DNA of 64,000 bases from positions 78,567-142,566 of the forward strand of contig JACOUS010000013.1 in the NCBI GenBank assembly GCA_016177735.1, written 5' to 3'. A program made the position numbers and the translations under genes. The DNA is from Ignavibacteriales bacterium. Its GTDB lineage: Bacteria; Bacteroidota; Ignavibacteria; Ignavibacteriales; Melioribacteraceae. The notes beneath the pieces are model-generated. The model had not been told where the DNA came from, searched no databases, and saw only the letters and a list, made by a program, of their open reading frames with translations. Positions 54,146 to 63,889 of this stretch are shown piece after piece. Numbering within the stretch: position 1 is the stretch's first letter; each line of letters begins with the position of its first letter.

Positions 54146-54205
54146 AAGGCGAATATCTTTTAGAGATTATTGGTAAATTAGCAATGAATTAATACACTCT
54201 TTTTA

Positions 54206-55576
54206 ATGATAATAATTAAGTATATACTGAAGAATCATCTGGCGCCGTTTTTGTTCGCTGTGTTTACACTCATCTCCGTTTTCCTTCTCCAATTTATGAT
54301 GAAGTTTGCCGATAAACTTGTAGGCAAAGGTTTGAGCTTTTGGGTAATCACTCAATTGATTACTTATAATCTCGCGTGGATGGTTGTACTTGTAGTACCG
54401 ATGGCGGTTTTGGTTGCAACTATTATGGCTTTTGGAAGTATGTCCCAAAACAATGAAATAACAATACTAAAATCATCGGGAATAAGTTTATATAGAATGA
54501 TGCTTCCTCCGTTTGCGGCAAGTATATTGCTTGCACTCTTTCTTGTTTATTTCAATAACAATATTTATCCCGATGCAAATCATGCGGCACGATTATTAAG
54601 CGATGACATCGCGCGGAAAAAACCAACTCTATCGCTTGTACCGGGAGTCTTTACGCAAGAAATTCAAAACTACTCGATACTTGCAAGAAAGATCGATCAA
54701 GAAAAAAATGAATTGGAAGACATTACAATTTACGATTACTCCGATCTTCCCAAAACAAATATAGTAACCGCACAAAAAGGGAAAATTTATTTCTCCGCAA
54801 ATCAAAAAAAATTAATAATGGATCTTGTTGACGGCGAGATTCACGAGACGGATAACACGGATGAAATGATTTACCGCAAACTTCGTTTTGAAAAACATAA
54901 AATTGCAATGCCGGCAGATCAGTTTGCTTTCGAGCAGAGTACACCCGGCGGACCTCGCGGCGATCGGGAACTCGGTGCACCGGAAATGATGAAAATTGTT
55001 GACAGCCTTTCTGTTATTGAAAATAATTATACAAAAGAGTTTGCCGTACGCTTCGGGCGTTTGATAAAAGGTACAGAAATAAAACCGCATCAAAAAAATG
55101 AAGCAAATATTTTTACACCGTTCATAGAAGTGAAGGTAAAACAGAGAATCAACGGCGATGAGCAGTCGATTTTCAATGCACTGCAAAGAGTTAAGTACAT
55201 AAAAAATGAAATCAACCGCTACATGGTAGAAGTTCACAAAAAATATTCGATACCGTTTGCATGCATTGTGTTTGTGTTGATCGGTGCACCGCTCGGAACA
55301 ATGACAAGAAAAGGAGGCTTTGGAATTGCCGCCGGAATCAGTCTTGTTTTCTTTTTAATCTACTGGGCATTTCTAATCGGCGGAGAAAAATTGGCAGACC
55401 GCGGAATGCTCTCGCCTTTTTGGGGAATGTGGAGTGCCAATTTTGTTCTCGGAATTTTTGGAATATTTCTTACAATCAAAAGTGCACGGGAAAAAGTAAC
55501 CATTAATTTTGATTTCATCATGAAGTATATTCCAAAATCATGGCGCACACCGGAAGAGCTTAATGAAAATTCTTGA
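54206..55576 (+). CDS. LptF/LptG family permease (lipopolysaccharide export), larger copy
   Basis: YjgP/YjgQ-family membrane subunit of the LptB2FG transporter that pulls lipopolysaccharide out of the inner membrane. Helices at about residues 15-35, 60-80 and 100-120 precede a periplasmic jelly-roll and three C-terminal helices (FACIVFVLIGAPLG, GFGIAAGISLVFFLIYWAFLI, GMWSANFVLGIFGIFLTI). Length 456 is longer than usual, with an extended periplasmic loop. Overlaps the next gene by 14 bp. Which of LptF or LptG it is cannot be said. Confidence 0.9.
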   Translation: MIIIKYILKNHLAPFLFAVFTLISVFLLQFMMKFADKLVGKGLSFWVITQLITYNLAWMVVLVVPMAVLVATIMAFGSMSQNNEITILKSSGISLYRMMLPPFAASILLALFLVYFNNNIYPDANHAARLLSDDIARKKPTLSLVPGVFTQEIQNYSILARKIDQEKNELEDITIYDYSDLPKTNIVTAQKGKIYFSANQKKLIMDLVDGEIHETDNTDEMIYRKLRFEKHKIAMPADQFAFEQSTPGGPRGDRELGAPEMMKIVDSLSVIENNYTKEFAVRFGRLIKGTEIKPHQKNEANIFTPFIEVKVKQRINGDEQSIFNALQRVKYIKNEINRYMVEVHKKYSIPFACIVFVLIGAPLGTMTRKGGFGIAAGISLVFFLIYWAFLIGGEKLADRGMLSPFWGMWSANFVLGIFGIFLTIKSAREKVTINFDFIMKYIPKSWRTPEELNENS

Positions 55577-56645
55577 TAAATATCTCGTTAAACAATTTGT
55601 GCAAACTATCCTTTTCGGACTGCTTGCTTTCACTCTTCTATTTGTAATTATTGATATGATGGAGAACCTCGATGATTTCATCGATCAAAATGTGCCGTCG
55701 GAAATTATTTTGCAATACTATCTCGTTTTTATTCCCGAAATAATCCGCTTGATAATTCCGGTTTCCGTTCTGCTTGCAAGTCTTTTTACAGCCGGTAAAA
55801 TGGCAAACTTAAATGAACTAACAGCAATGAAAGCCGGCGGAGTAAGTTTGTACAGATTTATGATTCCGTTCGTTGCCGTATCGATAATAATAAGTTTGAT
55901 TACCGTTTACTTCGGCGGTTATCTTGTTCCTCTTGCAAACAAACACAAAGTTCACATCGAACAGACGTATATGAAAAAAGGAATTGTTTATTTCGGAAGC
56001 AATATATTTTTTCAGGACAGCAAATCGCGCGTCGTATCAATTTACACTTATGATATACAAAACGAAATCGCACGCAGAGTGAGCATACAAGAATTCAACC
56101 CATCGGATAACACAAAATTAATCAGCCGCATCGATGCACAAAACATGCAATACGACACTCTCAAAAATTTTTGGGCGCTTAATATCGGAATCAAAAGAAC
56201 ATTCACCGATTCAAACGAAGTGATGCAAAAATTTACTTCGCTGGATTTTAAGGGATTGAACTTCAAACCCGAAGACGTGATAAAAAAACAGCGCAAGCCC
56301 GAAGAGATGTCGCTTTCGGAATTATCCGACTATGCCGATGAGCAGCGGAGAACCGGCAACGATCCCACTGCGATTATGATTGAATACCAATCACGTTTGG
56401 CATTTGCATTTTCGAGTATCGTTGTCGTTTTGTTCGGTCTGCTTATTTCTGCCAACAAACGCCGCGGTGGTTTAGCTTTGCAGTTCGGAATTAATCTGCT
56501 TGTCACTTTTGTCTATTTAGTTTTTATGAAGATCAGTCAGGCTTTTGGAAAAAACGGAGTGCTTGAACCGTTTGTAACGGCATGGTTTGCAAATTTTGTT
56601 TTTCTTGCGCTGGCGTTAATTAATCTGAAGCACGTGCAGAAGTAA
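55563..56645 (+). CDS. LptF/LptG family permease (lipopolysaccharide export), second copy
   Basis: Second YjgP/YjgQ protein, 360 residues: N-terminal helices (LVKQFVQTILFGLLAFTLLFVIIDMMENLDDFI, YYLVFIPEIIRLIIPVSVLLASLFTAGKMANLNELTAMKAGGVSL), periplasmic jelly-roll, and the C-terminal triad with SRLAFAFSSIVVVLFGLLISANKRRGGLALQFGI. The two copies are the usual heterodimer of the LPS transporter. Overlap with the first copy indicates translational coupling. Confidence 0.92.
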   Translation: MKILDKYLVKQFVQTILFGLLAFTLLFVIIDMMENLDDFIDQNVPSEIILQYYLVFIPEIIRLIIPVSVLLASLFTAGKMANLNELTAMKAGGVSLYRFMIPFVAVSIIISLITVYFGGYLVPLANKHKVHIEQTYMKKGIVYFGSNIFFQDSKSRVVSIYTYDIQNEIARRVSIQEFNPSDNTKLISRIDAQNMQYDTLKNFWALNIGIKRTFTDSNEVMQKFTSLDFKGLNFKPEDVIKKQRKPEEMSLSELSDYADEQRRTGNDPTAIMIEYQSRLAFAFSSIVVVLFGLLISANKRRGGLALQFGINLLVTFVYLVFMKISQAFGKNGVLEPFVTAWFANFVFLALALINLKHVQK

Positions 56646-56685
56646 TTTCCAACATAGCGGTCAATATACTGCGCACAAAAATTTT

Positions 56686-58923
56686 TTATTTCGTCTTCAA
56701 CTCAAACACACCGTCCCACTCAATTGCCGGGGGATTTGCCAAATAGTATTCACATCTGTGCATATAAACTCTTGAGGGATGGTCGTTGAATTTCTCGAAG
56801 CATCTTTTGAAGTAATCGTGAGCAGCTTCAAAACTTTTGAGGCGGTATAATTCCAATCCCTGAAAATATTCGTGCATCTCTTCAATTGCGGTCGCTGCTT
56901 TTTGATCACCCGTCAAACTGATCAGTTCGTAAACTTTTGTCGGTTCTGTTTTCCCTTTCACTCTGATAACATCGAGTTCTCTTACAAGCACTTTATCTTT
57001 AACAATTTGATAAGTCGAATCGCCGATCATTATGTTACTGCCGTATTCTTTGTTCGCGCCTTCGAGACGCGATGCAAGATTAACATCATCGCCGAGTACG
57101 GTGTAATCAAATCTTTTTTCGCCGCCGATGTTCCCGACAATAACATCTCCGGAGTTGATTCCGATTCTGATATGAATCGGCTGTTCACCTTTTGTAAGCC
57201 ACTTCTCTCTCATTTGTGCAAGTTTTTCTTGCATCTGCAAAGCTGTAGCGCATGCTTTGTATGCATGATCATCAACTTTAAGCGGTGCGCCCCAAAATGC
57301 CATTACCGCATCGCCGAGATATTTATCAAGTGTTCCTTCGTTTGCAATTATAATGTCGCTCATTTCATTTAGGAACTCGTTGATAAAACTTACAAGCTCT
57401 TCCGGTTTTTTCTTTTCAGCAAAAGTCGTGAAGCCGGTAATATCGCTGAACAAAATTGAGAGCGATTTTTTTTCTCCGCCGAGTTTCAGTTTATCCGGGT
57501 TTGTAATTAATTCGTTAACAACCGCTCTGCTTACATACTGACTGAACATTCCTTTTATCATTACGTTCTGCTGGCGCTCTTTAATAAAATGATACGCAGT
57601 AGCCGTAATATATCCGAACACAACTGCAAGCGAAGGTCCAACGATCGCGGTTACAAGTTTACTATTTATGAAGAGTTGAATGCTTACAAGATAAATTCCG
57701 TACAAAAGTGCTGCAGCAAAAAATAAATTGATTAATTCAATAAGTACATTCATCCTGATTTTTATTTTTCGAATCAACGAACCGGCATAAAATATTACAG
57801 CGGTAATTATCAGAATAAAAATTATCTCTGATTCTTTCGACTGCTTGTAGAGGTAATCATCGTCCAAAATATTTTGGATTATGTTAGCGTGATACTCAAC
57901 GCCGTAAATCAGGTTGTCGCCTTTGTGCTCACCTTTTGCAAACGAAATCGGAATTAGATCGCGGTCTTCCGGCATTGTTGAACCGATAAGTACAACTTTA
58001 TTTTTGAAAAGTTTTTGATAAGCCGGATCATTTTTGAGTTCATCCCAAACATTAATTTCTTCTTCAAGTTCAATCTCATCTTTTGTTTTGAACGTCGAAT
58101 CGTCAAGCAGATCAATCAGCTTAACATATTTAAATGTCCTGCTCGGTCCGTAAAAATTAATCATAACTGAAGTATTGTCGAACTTCGGAATTTTTCTGTC
58201 TCCAAGATTGAAAAATCCATCACTGCTTTCAGCGGTCAAAGTATTTTTCAATCCGTCGATTTTATTTAGCATCGCAAAACCAAAACTTGGAATTCTGCCG
58301 CCTGTAATTGCGGTGTATCTAAAAGGAAGATAGCGGCGGAAAACAAAATCATAATCGGATTGCGATTGAACAATGCCGATAGAACTATCAACGTCAAAAA
58401 AAACATTTTCGAAATTGTAAAAATGTTTTTTGTACGAAGTATCGGTCACCGCGTACGATGATTCTTCAATCATCAATTCTTTTGCTTCATCAATTTTGCT
58501 GGCGAGAACAACATTATGCCGTTTTAAAATTGAAGCGCGGAAAAGAGAATCACTCGCCGGATTGTTATAATCTTCCGAAGACATAATTACATCAATCCCG
58601 ATTGCAGCGGCACCGGCTTCGTTCAAATTATCAATCACCTTTCCGTAAATAAATCTTTGCAGAGGTGCTTTGTTATACGGCGGCGGAAGCTGGTTCAACG
58701 ACTCCTGATCAATTTCGACAATTACAACATCGGCAGAATCGGCAATATCAATTTTACCGCGTGCAGAAAATCTGTTATCGATCAGCTTTAATTCAAGTTC
58801 TTTGAGCGGCGCAAAAGTGAATAGAAAATCTTGTGTGAAAAGAATTGTTAAAAAGGCGGCGGCAAAAATAAAAACTAAATGATTTCCAATTTCCTTAAAC
58901 TTCCCTTTACCGCCGCTATTCAT
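56686..58923 (-). CDS. CHASE2-domain adenylate/guanylate cyclase
   Basis: N-terminal helix (about 14-32), extracytoplasmic CHASE2 domain (about 45-370; LIDNRFSARGKIDIADSADVVIVEID ... AGAAAIGIDVIMSSEDY), three helices at about 370-445, and a class III cyclase domain at about 485-680: LSILFSDITGFTTFAEKKKPEEL with the metal Asp, LDKYLGDAVMAFWGAP with substrate Lys and second metal Asp, and FDYTVLGDDVNLASRLEGANKEYG with the substrate Asp/Asn and transition-state Arg. These residues favour ATP as substrate. A short helical tail (TPR-like, SFEAAHDYFKRCFEKF) follows. Last of the four-gene operon. Confidence 0.92.
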   Translation of the reverse strand: MNSGGKGKFKEIGNHLVFIFAAAFLTILFTQDFLFTFAPLKELELKLIDNRFSARGKIDIADSADVVIVEIDQESLNQLPPPYNKAPLQRFIYGKVIDNLNEAGAAAIGIDVIMSSEDYNNPASDSLFRASILKRHNVVLASKIDEAKELMIEESSYAVTDTSYKKHFYNFENVFFDVDSSIGIVQSQSDYDFVFRRYLPFRYTAITGGRIPSFGFAMLNKIDGLKNTLTAESSDGFFNLGDRKIPKFDNTSVMINFYGPSRTFKYVKLIDLLDDSTFKTKDEIELEEEINVWDELKNDPAYQKLFKNKVVLIGSTMPEDRDLIPISFAKGEHKGDNLIYGVEYHANIIQNILDDDYLYKQSKESEIIFILIITAVIFYAGSLIRKIKIRMNVLIELINLFFAAALLYGIYLVSIQLFINSKLVTAIVGPSLAVVFGYITATAYHFIKERQQNVMIKGMFSQYVSRAVVNELITNPDKLKLGGEKKSLSILFSDITGFTTFAEKKKPEELVSFINEFLNEMSDIIIANEGTLDKYLGDAVMAFWGAPLKVDDHAYKACATALQMQEKLAQMREKWLTKGEQPIHIRIGINSGDVIVGNIGGEKRFDYTVLGDDVNLASRLEGANKEYGSNIMIGDSTYQIVKDKVLVRELDVIRVKGKTEPTKVYELISLTGDQKAATAIEEMHEYFQGLELYRLKSFEAAHDYFKRCFEKFNDHPSRVYMHRCEYYLANPPAIEWDGVFELKTK

Positions 58924-58932
58924 GTTGATTTG

Positions 58933-61380
58933 TTAGAAAGTCAAACGCGTTACTAAACCGATTATTGAATTTGTTGCTTTATCCGGTATCCGGTAAATTC
59001 TTGCTTGAAACGCAAGCGAAAGATTTGCAAGTATATTGTAATCAGCAATAAAATCGAGTGCTTGACGCTTGAAGTCTCCGAAACTCGGACTGAGTGTAGC
59101 AGAGAGAAGTAATTTATCTTCAAGCAGTTTGTATTTGCAGCCTAATGTTAGTGTTACATAATCATAAGGCTGAACGGTTTTTTCTATTATATAATCATAT
59201 TTTTTTGCCGTCGTTGTATCATCAATCCTACCAATTCTTTCCAGTTCCGTTGAACTGTAAATCAACTGAAAGATAGACGAGAGTTGTTTATTCCAATAGC
59301 TGTTCAATGTTAACGTACCGGAATTATAAGTTGAATTAACAGCTGAAAAACTTCCATCATCCCTCTTTTGTGTTGTGAACGATAACGAAGAATTGTGACG
59401 AACGCCGGCAATAAAATCATACGAAAGCTGAACAAAAAATCTGTTGGTAATATCATCAACAACGTATCTTTGATAAGTAGTATCTTTCAAGTTGAGGTCG
59501 TTATTGTTATCGAAGCGGCTGAACCCGACTGTAACATTCGGAAAATTTGTCCTCGGGAAAAATGAAAGCGACGTATTAATTGTTTGATATTTTGTTGTTG
59601 CAATTTTTGTTTCTTGCAGATTGTCTTCCAGATTTTCGTAACCAACGGAAAGGAACAATTTGTTATCGAACATCCTGATTCGATCAACAACATTGATGCC
59701 TTTTACGTCCGTTCTTAAAAACGACTGACCGAACGAGAAATAATCATTGCCTCTGTAAATGTATGAAACTCTCAACGCGTTGTTAAGATAATTCATGTTC
59801 AATGCGGCTTCGCCGGCTAACGATGCAAATTCTTGCGGATTCAACGGACCGATGTACTGATTAACCGTAATTACTTTCCCAACAATGTCTCTAATTTTTT
59901 TAACATCGTCGGGATCGATATCGTAATATCCGCCCGGTCCAAAAATAGAATCTATTTGAGCATCGGTTAAATTGCCGGAAGAAATATCCGTGTTGTGCAG
60001 ACTAACTGCCGCTTGCGAAGTAATCACAAAATTTTGATCATCGAATGCAATTTTCATATCTGTACCGAGCACTGCATTTTCCTGAGGACGTGCGCCCAAT
60101 TCAACAGACTCTTTATCATCAATCGAATGCAAATATGTGAACCCCCACTGAAAATTTTCTCCGCTTCCGAATGAAGGTCTAATCGCAAGTAAATTTCTGC
60201 TGTACATACCAAGCGAAACCTGACCGTACGGCGCATTGTATTTGGCTTCATCAATTGCAATTATGTTTGAACCGAGAGGCGCTTCACCGGCTTGATATGT
60301 TCTTATCAATTGTCCTTCAATTTTTCTAACAGTTTCTCCGTAAGCGGCTTGAATATTAAATGCGCCGAAATTTAATTCGCCGCTCACACCGCGGATTCTC
60401 TTGCCGTCCAAAATTAAATTCGGGAAGCGCGGATATGTATCGCCTACCCTTAATTCAAGCCAGTCGCCGTTTTTAATTGAAGCGGCGTAACGATTGTACG
60501 GCTGCAGATGTTTTTTTTCTTCCGATGTAAAATAAAGATAGCCGTTAAAATTCCAGCTTTCGTATTCGGCATTTAAGTCGGCAGATAAATTATTATACCA
60601 TGTCGAAGATGAACTGTAACTTTCACTTCGTGATTCGCCGCGAAAATTTCCGAAATATTTCCAGCGCCCGCTCACTTCTGCGAATACTTCTGTAGTAACC
60701 ACCTGAAAACTTTTTGAAATAGTGTGGTATAAATTTCCCTCTTTATCGTAAACTTCTATTTTAAGAAGTGAAGAGCCCATTGGAACCGAACCTTCGGCAG
60801 ATTCGCCGCTGAGAACAATCAACTCGCCGGCAAACAATGCCAGCGAAGTAACTTCGGCATCATTCAAAAATATTTTTGTTTTGGAGATGTCAACATCGGA
60901 AGGAGCTTTCACAAATGAAATGGATATCAAAAGATTTTCGGGCGTTAAATATTCTCCGTCGGTCGGACTTAAAACAATAATCTCTTTATCTTTTTCAGTA
61001 ACGCCGGAAACAGCAAGCTGTAATGTTGAAACGCCCTGATCGATTCCTTCAGGATATGTGTGTGTGGTTCCGTCTTTTAAATCAATCATCAAATAATAAT
61101 CAATGTAGGGTGGAATGACAGCTTCTTGCGGAAGAGTAACTGATGCGCTGTTTCCCGTAATCAGCATTTCAAGTTTCCGATATTCGTTTTCACCAAAAAT
61201 TTTATATGCAATATTAATTGCACTAATTTGCTCAATCTGCACTAGTTCGGCAGTAATTGTAAGCGGACTTTTTTCTTTTGCGTCTCCATGTCGTAAAGAA
61301 GAAATGTAATCGCTGACCTGGGAATATATTGAGACCGTGCTAATAAAAATGAAAAGAACTGCGTAGTAAAATTTTTTCAT
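58933..61380 (-). CDS. outer-membrane beta-barrel-like protein with N-terminal Ig-like domains (about 815 aa)
   Basis: Signal peptide MKKFYYAVLFIFISTVSIYSQ. Residues 40-240 contain two Ig-like segments (LVQIEQISAINIAYKIFGE; LSPTDGEYLTPENLLISISF). From about 250 to the end run alternating strands with aromatic belts, ending IGLVTRLTF with the C-terminal Phe of barrels. No TonB box or plug sequence was found. Follows the FecR gene by 18 bp and precedes the cyclase by 9 bp. Family not recognised. Confidence 0.8.
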   Translation of the reverse strand: MKKFYYAVLFIFISTVSIYSQVSDYISSLRHGDAKEKSPLTITAELVQIEQISAINIAYKIFGENEYRKLEMLITGNSASVTLPQEAVIPPYIDYYLMIDLKDGTTHTYPEGIDQGVSTLQLAVSGVTEKDKEIIVLSPTDGEYLTPENLLISISFVKAPSDVDISKTKIFLNDAEVTSLALFAGELIVLSGESAEGSVPMGSSLLKIEVYDKEGNLYHTISKSFQVVTTEVFAEVSGRWKYFGNFRGESRSESYSSSSTWYNNLSADLNAEYESWNFNGYLYFTSEEKKHLQPYNRYAASIKNGDWLELRVGDTYPRFPNLILDGKRIRGVSGELNFGAFNIQAAYGETVRKIEGQLIRTYQAGEAPLGSNIIAIDEAKYNAPYGQVSLGMYSRNLLAIRPSFGSGENFQWGFTYLHSIDDKESVELGARPQENAVLGTDMKIAFDDQNFVITSQAAVSLHNTDISSGNLTDAQIDSIFGPGGYYDIDPDDVKKIRDIVGKVITVNQYIGPLNPQEFASLAGEAALNMNYLNNALRVSYIYRGNDYFSFGQSFLRTDVKGINVVDRIRMFDNKLFLSVGYENLEDNLQETKIATTKYQTINTSLSFFPRTNFPNVTVGFSRFDNNNDLNLKDTTYQRYVVDDITNRFFVQLSYDFIAGVRHNSSLSFTTQKRDDGSFSAVNSTYNSGTLTLNSYWNKQLSSIFQLIYSSTELERIGRIDDTTTAKKYDYIIEKTVQPYDYVTLTLGCKYKLLEDKLLLSATLSPSFGDFKRQALDFIADYNILANLSLAFQARIYRIPDKATNSIIGLVTRLTF

Positions 61381-61398
61381 ATTCACCCCGGTTATTTT

Positions 61399-62139
61399 TT
61401 ATTCTTCCCTATTTCTTCTTCCGTTTAACAAGCCATTTTCCTGTTCTTCGTATTCGATTTCCAATTCACCAAATCGTGTTTGTATTTTAATTTTCTTAAT
61501 TGTAGTACGGTTTGTACGGTGGAACGTAGTTGTATCTTGCACTGATGCAGAATCAACATGGAAAGTTCCGTTTGGATTGATCCGTGCGGTTCTTCTGCTG
61601 CCTACATTTCCTTCCGAACCATTCGAAGTAATGAAACCAACATCGCCCCGTTCAATAAAGATTGTTGTGATGCTGTCCAGATCATTGTGTTCGATAAATC
61701 CGTTTGTACCGCGGATGGATGCAACAACAGAAGGCGTGGTAAATTTAAATTCCTCATCTTCTTCTTGTTTGTTAACATCAAAACCAACCAATCCTTTTTG
61801 TATGAAAGTATTCTTGTTCAGCTTTTTATCTTTCTTCTCACCGTAAATGTGAAGGATAGAATTCTCACGCACTTTCAGCAGACCCGAGCCGTCTGTAAAC
61901 AGAACAAGTGCAAGAGATTTTGTGCCGGTTTTAACTTCTCCCCCGTTGTTGAGAGGCAAGCCAACTTTTGCCGCATCCCAATCGGACACATCCGAAGCCG
62001 GTCTGTATGTAACATCCTTCACAATTTTTTTAACAAGCGCAACCGGTGTATCCGATGAAGGTTTGTTTCCGCGCCCCAAATAAAAACCGAACAACAAAAC
62101 CAATCCGGCGGCGAATAAAATATTTTTCAACTTTAGCAT
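61399..62139 (-). CDS. FecR-domain protein anchored in the inner membrane
   Basis: Short N-terminus, helix LKNILFAAGLVLLFGFYLG, then a FecR beta domain: GEVKTGTKSLALVLFTDGSGLLKVRENSILHIYGE and later SIRGTNGFIEHNDLDSITTIF. Length about 246. FecR domains of this kind occur alone, not only in FecI/FecR iron systems, and often beside CHASE2 cyclases. AAGGATTTT gives the start at 62139. A negatively charged C-terminal tail (EYEEQENGLLNGRRNREE) ends the protein. Confidence 0.88.
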   Translation of the reverse strand: MLKLKNILFAAGLVLLFGFYLGRGNKPSSDTPVALVKKIVKDVTYRPASDVSDWDAAKVGLPLNNGGEVKTGTKSLALVLFTDGSGLLKVRENSILHIYGEKKDKKLNKNTFIQKGLVGFDVNKQEEDEEFKFTTPSVVASIRGTNGFIEHNDLDSITTIFIERGDVGFITSNGSEGNVGSRRTARINPNGTFHVDSASVQDTTTFHRTNRTTIKKIKIQTRFGELEIEYEEQENGLLNGRRNREE

Positions 62140-62158
62140 AATAAAATCCTTCTTGTAT

Positions 62159-63217
62159 TTATTTTGCAATAAAGTTTACGTTAATAACAGCATCTTTATT
62201 TTGCTCAAGAAAATTTAGTATCGCAACGAAATCGTTGAAATTAATTTCTTTGCCGTTTTCATCTGTAATTTTAAAATCTTGCGGAGATACATTTCCCGAA
62301 GTAAGTTTGTCCAAAAATTCCTGGCTGATTAAGCCGGTTAATACATTTGCAAGTTTTGCTATATCTTGATTAACCTCGTGTTGTTCCGGTGCTTTGCCAA
62401 CCGGATTTGTTTTAAACATTACAATTGGACTTGCAAGTTCGTCTTCGCCGCCCGGTTTTTGAATTACTGCTTTAACAACAAGTACAACATTTGTATCGGG
62501 AAGTAGTTCGCCGTTTAGTACGTCGCGCAAGTTAACAGTGGTTACATTACCTACATCATAATTATTGATGATCGGCGTACGTGATGTGAGTGCTTGCTCG
62601 TAATTTGTTTCGTTATCGGCTACATAGTTTGCGCTAAGTCTGTACGTGGTTGCGCCGATTGATGCAGTCCACTGCGCGAGAACGGTACCAACATCGTATG
62701 AAAATCCTTGATTGGGAGAAATGATTGTTGGTGCGGTCGGATTTAAAAATCTGAATTCTTCAACATCACTATCAAGCTGTTGACCGATCGGACTGTACAA
62801 GAAAAAGTTAATTACAAAAATGCCGCTCGGTTTTCCTTTTTTAAGAATGTCATCCGTGATTGCAGAATTATAATCCGTCCGCTCTAATTCAATATCAGTT
62901 TTGTTAAATTCATCATTATAAATAGTTCTCGATAAAAAAGGTCGTGTTTTAAAAGTTCCGACAGTTTGGAAGCTGGAGTTTTCATCTTTCTTCCACACAA
63001 TTGAACCTTCGAGATAAACTTCAACACCGGGCGGATTGATAACAATCTGCATTATACGCGGCTGATCTGCACCGAGATTTTCAAAATCAAAAGCGCTTAA
63101 ATCAACGGCACTCAATTCTTGGAAAATATTTACATCAATCGTTTGCGCGTTTATTTTCGGTACAAAAACTAACAAAGCAAAAATCGTAATTACGGAAAGC
63201 TTAATTACCTTTCGCAT
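62159..63217 (-). CDS. exported protein of unknown function (about 352 aa), first gene of the FecR-cyclase operon
   Basis: Signal peptide MRKVIKLSVITIFALLVFVPKINAQ after a CGGAGT Shine-Dalgarno. Two or three beta domains follow (INPPGVEVYLEGSIVWKKDE; SPNQGFSYDVGTVLAQWTASIGATTYRLSANYVADNE; LVVKAVIQKPGGEDELAS), of FN3/Ig type, and a helical C-terminal segment (LANVLTGLISQEFLDKLTSG). No family recognised. Upstream at 63283-63294 lies a perfect 12-bp palindrome that could be an operator. Confidence 0.8.
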   Translation of the reverse strand: MRKVIKLSVITIFALLVFVPKINAQTIDVNIFQELSAVDLSAFDFENLGADQPRIMQIVINPPGVEVYLEGSIVWKKDENSSFQTVGTFKTRPFLSRTIYNDEFNKTDIELERTDYNSAITDDILKKGKPSGIFVINFFLYSPIGQQLDSDVEEFRFLNPTAPTIISPNQGFSYDVGTVLAQWTASIGATTYRLSANYVADNETNYEQALTSRTPIINNYDVGNVTTVNLRDVLNGELLPDTNVVLVVKAVIQKPGGEDELASPIVMFKTNPVGKAPEQHEVNQDIAKLANVLTGLISQEFLDKLTSGNVSPQDFKITDENGKEINFNDFVAILNFLEQNKDAVINVNFIAK

Positions 63218-63282
63218 AATTATACTCCGATTTATTCGTAAAATTTTATTGATGGCGTTTGAATACTTGTCTGCACCCACGA

Positions 63283-63294
63283 CAAGTTAACTTG
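63283..63294. promoter_or_regulatory. 12-bp perfect palindrome upstream of the FecR-cyclase operon
   Basis: CAAGTTAACTTG reads the same on both strands and lies 66 bp before the start at 63217, beside a CTTGTC/GACAAG pair at 63266-63286. It may be an operator; no regulator gene is adjacent. A candidate -7 box (TACTTTTG on the minus strand, 63377-63384) lies farther upstream. Confidence 0.4.
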
Positions 63295-63425
63295 GAAGAA
63301 AAGTAACTATTTATTCTTACTTACTCAAGAAAGATTTTTCCTTTGTGAGAGAAATTACAAATAACGACAGCACTATCAAAAGTAATTATTCTACTTGCAA
63401 ACAATCCTTAGAACTTATTCTTACC

Positions 63426-63481
63426 CTTGCTCATGTTCATGATCTTGCTCTTTAGAGATCAAGAATAAGAGCATGAGCAAG
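63426..63481. repeat. 56-bp imperfect hairpin with CTTGCTCATG ends
   Basis: CTTGCTCATG at 63426-63435 and its complement CATGAGCAAG at 63472-63481 are joined by further pairing (20 of 25 bases per arm). No T tract follows, so it is not a standard terminator. It lies between the DUF3467 gene and the 63217 operon. Confidence 0.5.
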
Positions 63482-63514
63482 AATATCAAAAAGAACTTCT
63501 GATATGTACTTTTT

Positions 63515-63841
63515 TTAATTAATCTTTTCTGTTTTATCGGTGTTAACAAATCCGAACTGCGGAGTAGGTTGAGCATCAATTTTAATTTCGCCGAAGCGCG
63601 CTTCGAATTTGTCGATATTATCTTTTAATGCTCGCATCAGCATTTTAGCGTGCTGGGGTGTTGTAATAATTCGTGAAAGCACTTTTGCTTTTGGAACTCC
63701 CGGTACAACGCGTGTGAAATCAATTACAAACTCTGCCGGCGAGTGGGTGATGATTGCAAGATTTGAATAGATACCCTCAGCTTCTTTTTCACCGAGTTCA
63801 ATGTTAATTTGTTGCTGCATCGGTTCTTTATTCTGTGTCAT
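63515..63841 (-). CDS. DUF3467 protein (108 aa)
   Basis: Contains GIYSNLAIITHSPAEFVIDFTRVVPGVPKAKVLSRIITTPQHAKMLMRAL, the DUF3467 core found across Bacteroidota and others, and ends with an acidic/Lys tail. No assigned function; found near ribosome- or Fe-S-related genes elsewhere. AAAAGGA precedes the ATG by 7 bp. The upstream region beyond 63860 is replaced by an IS3-like end, so its natural promoter may be lost. Confidence 0.9.
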   Translation of the reverse strand: MTQNKEPMQQQINIELGEKEAEGIYSNLAIITHSPAEFVIDFTRVVPGVPKAKVLSRIITTPQHAKMLMRALKDNIDKFEARFGEIKIDAQPTPQFGFVNTDKTEKIN

Positions 63842-63889
63842 GATATTTTCCTTTTATTTTGAGTCGTCCTAAAAAAGGTTGACTGTTAT

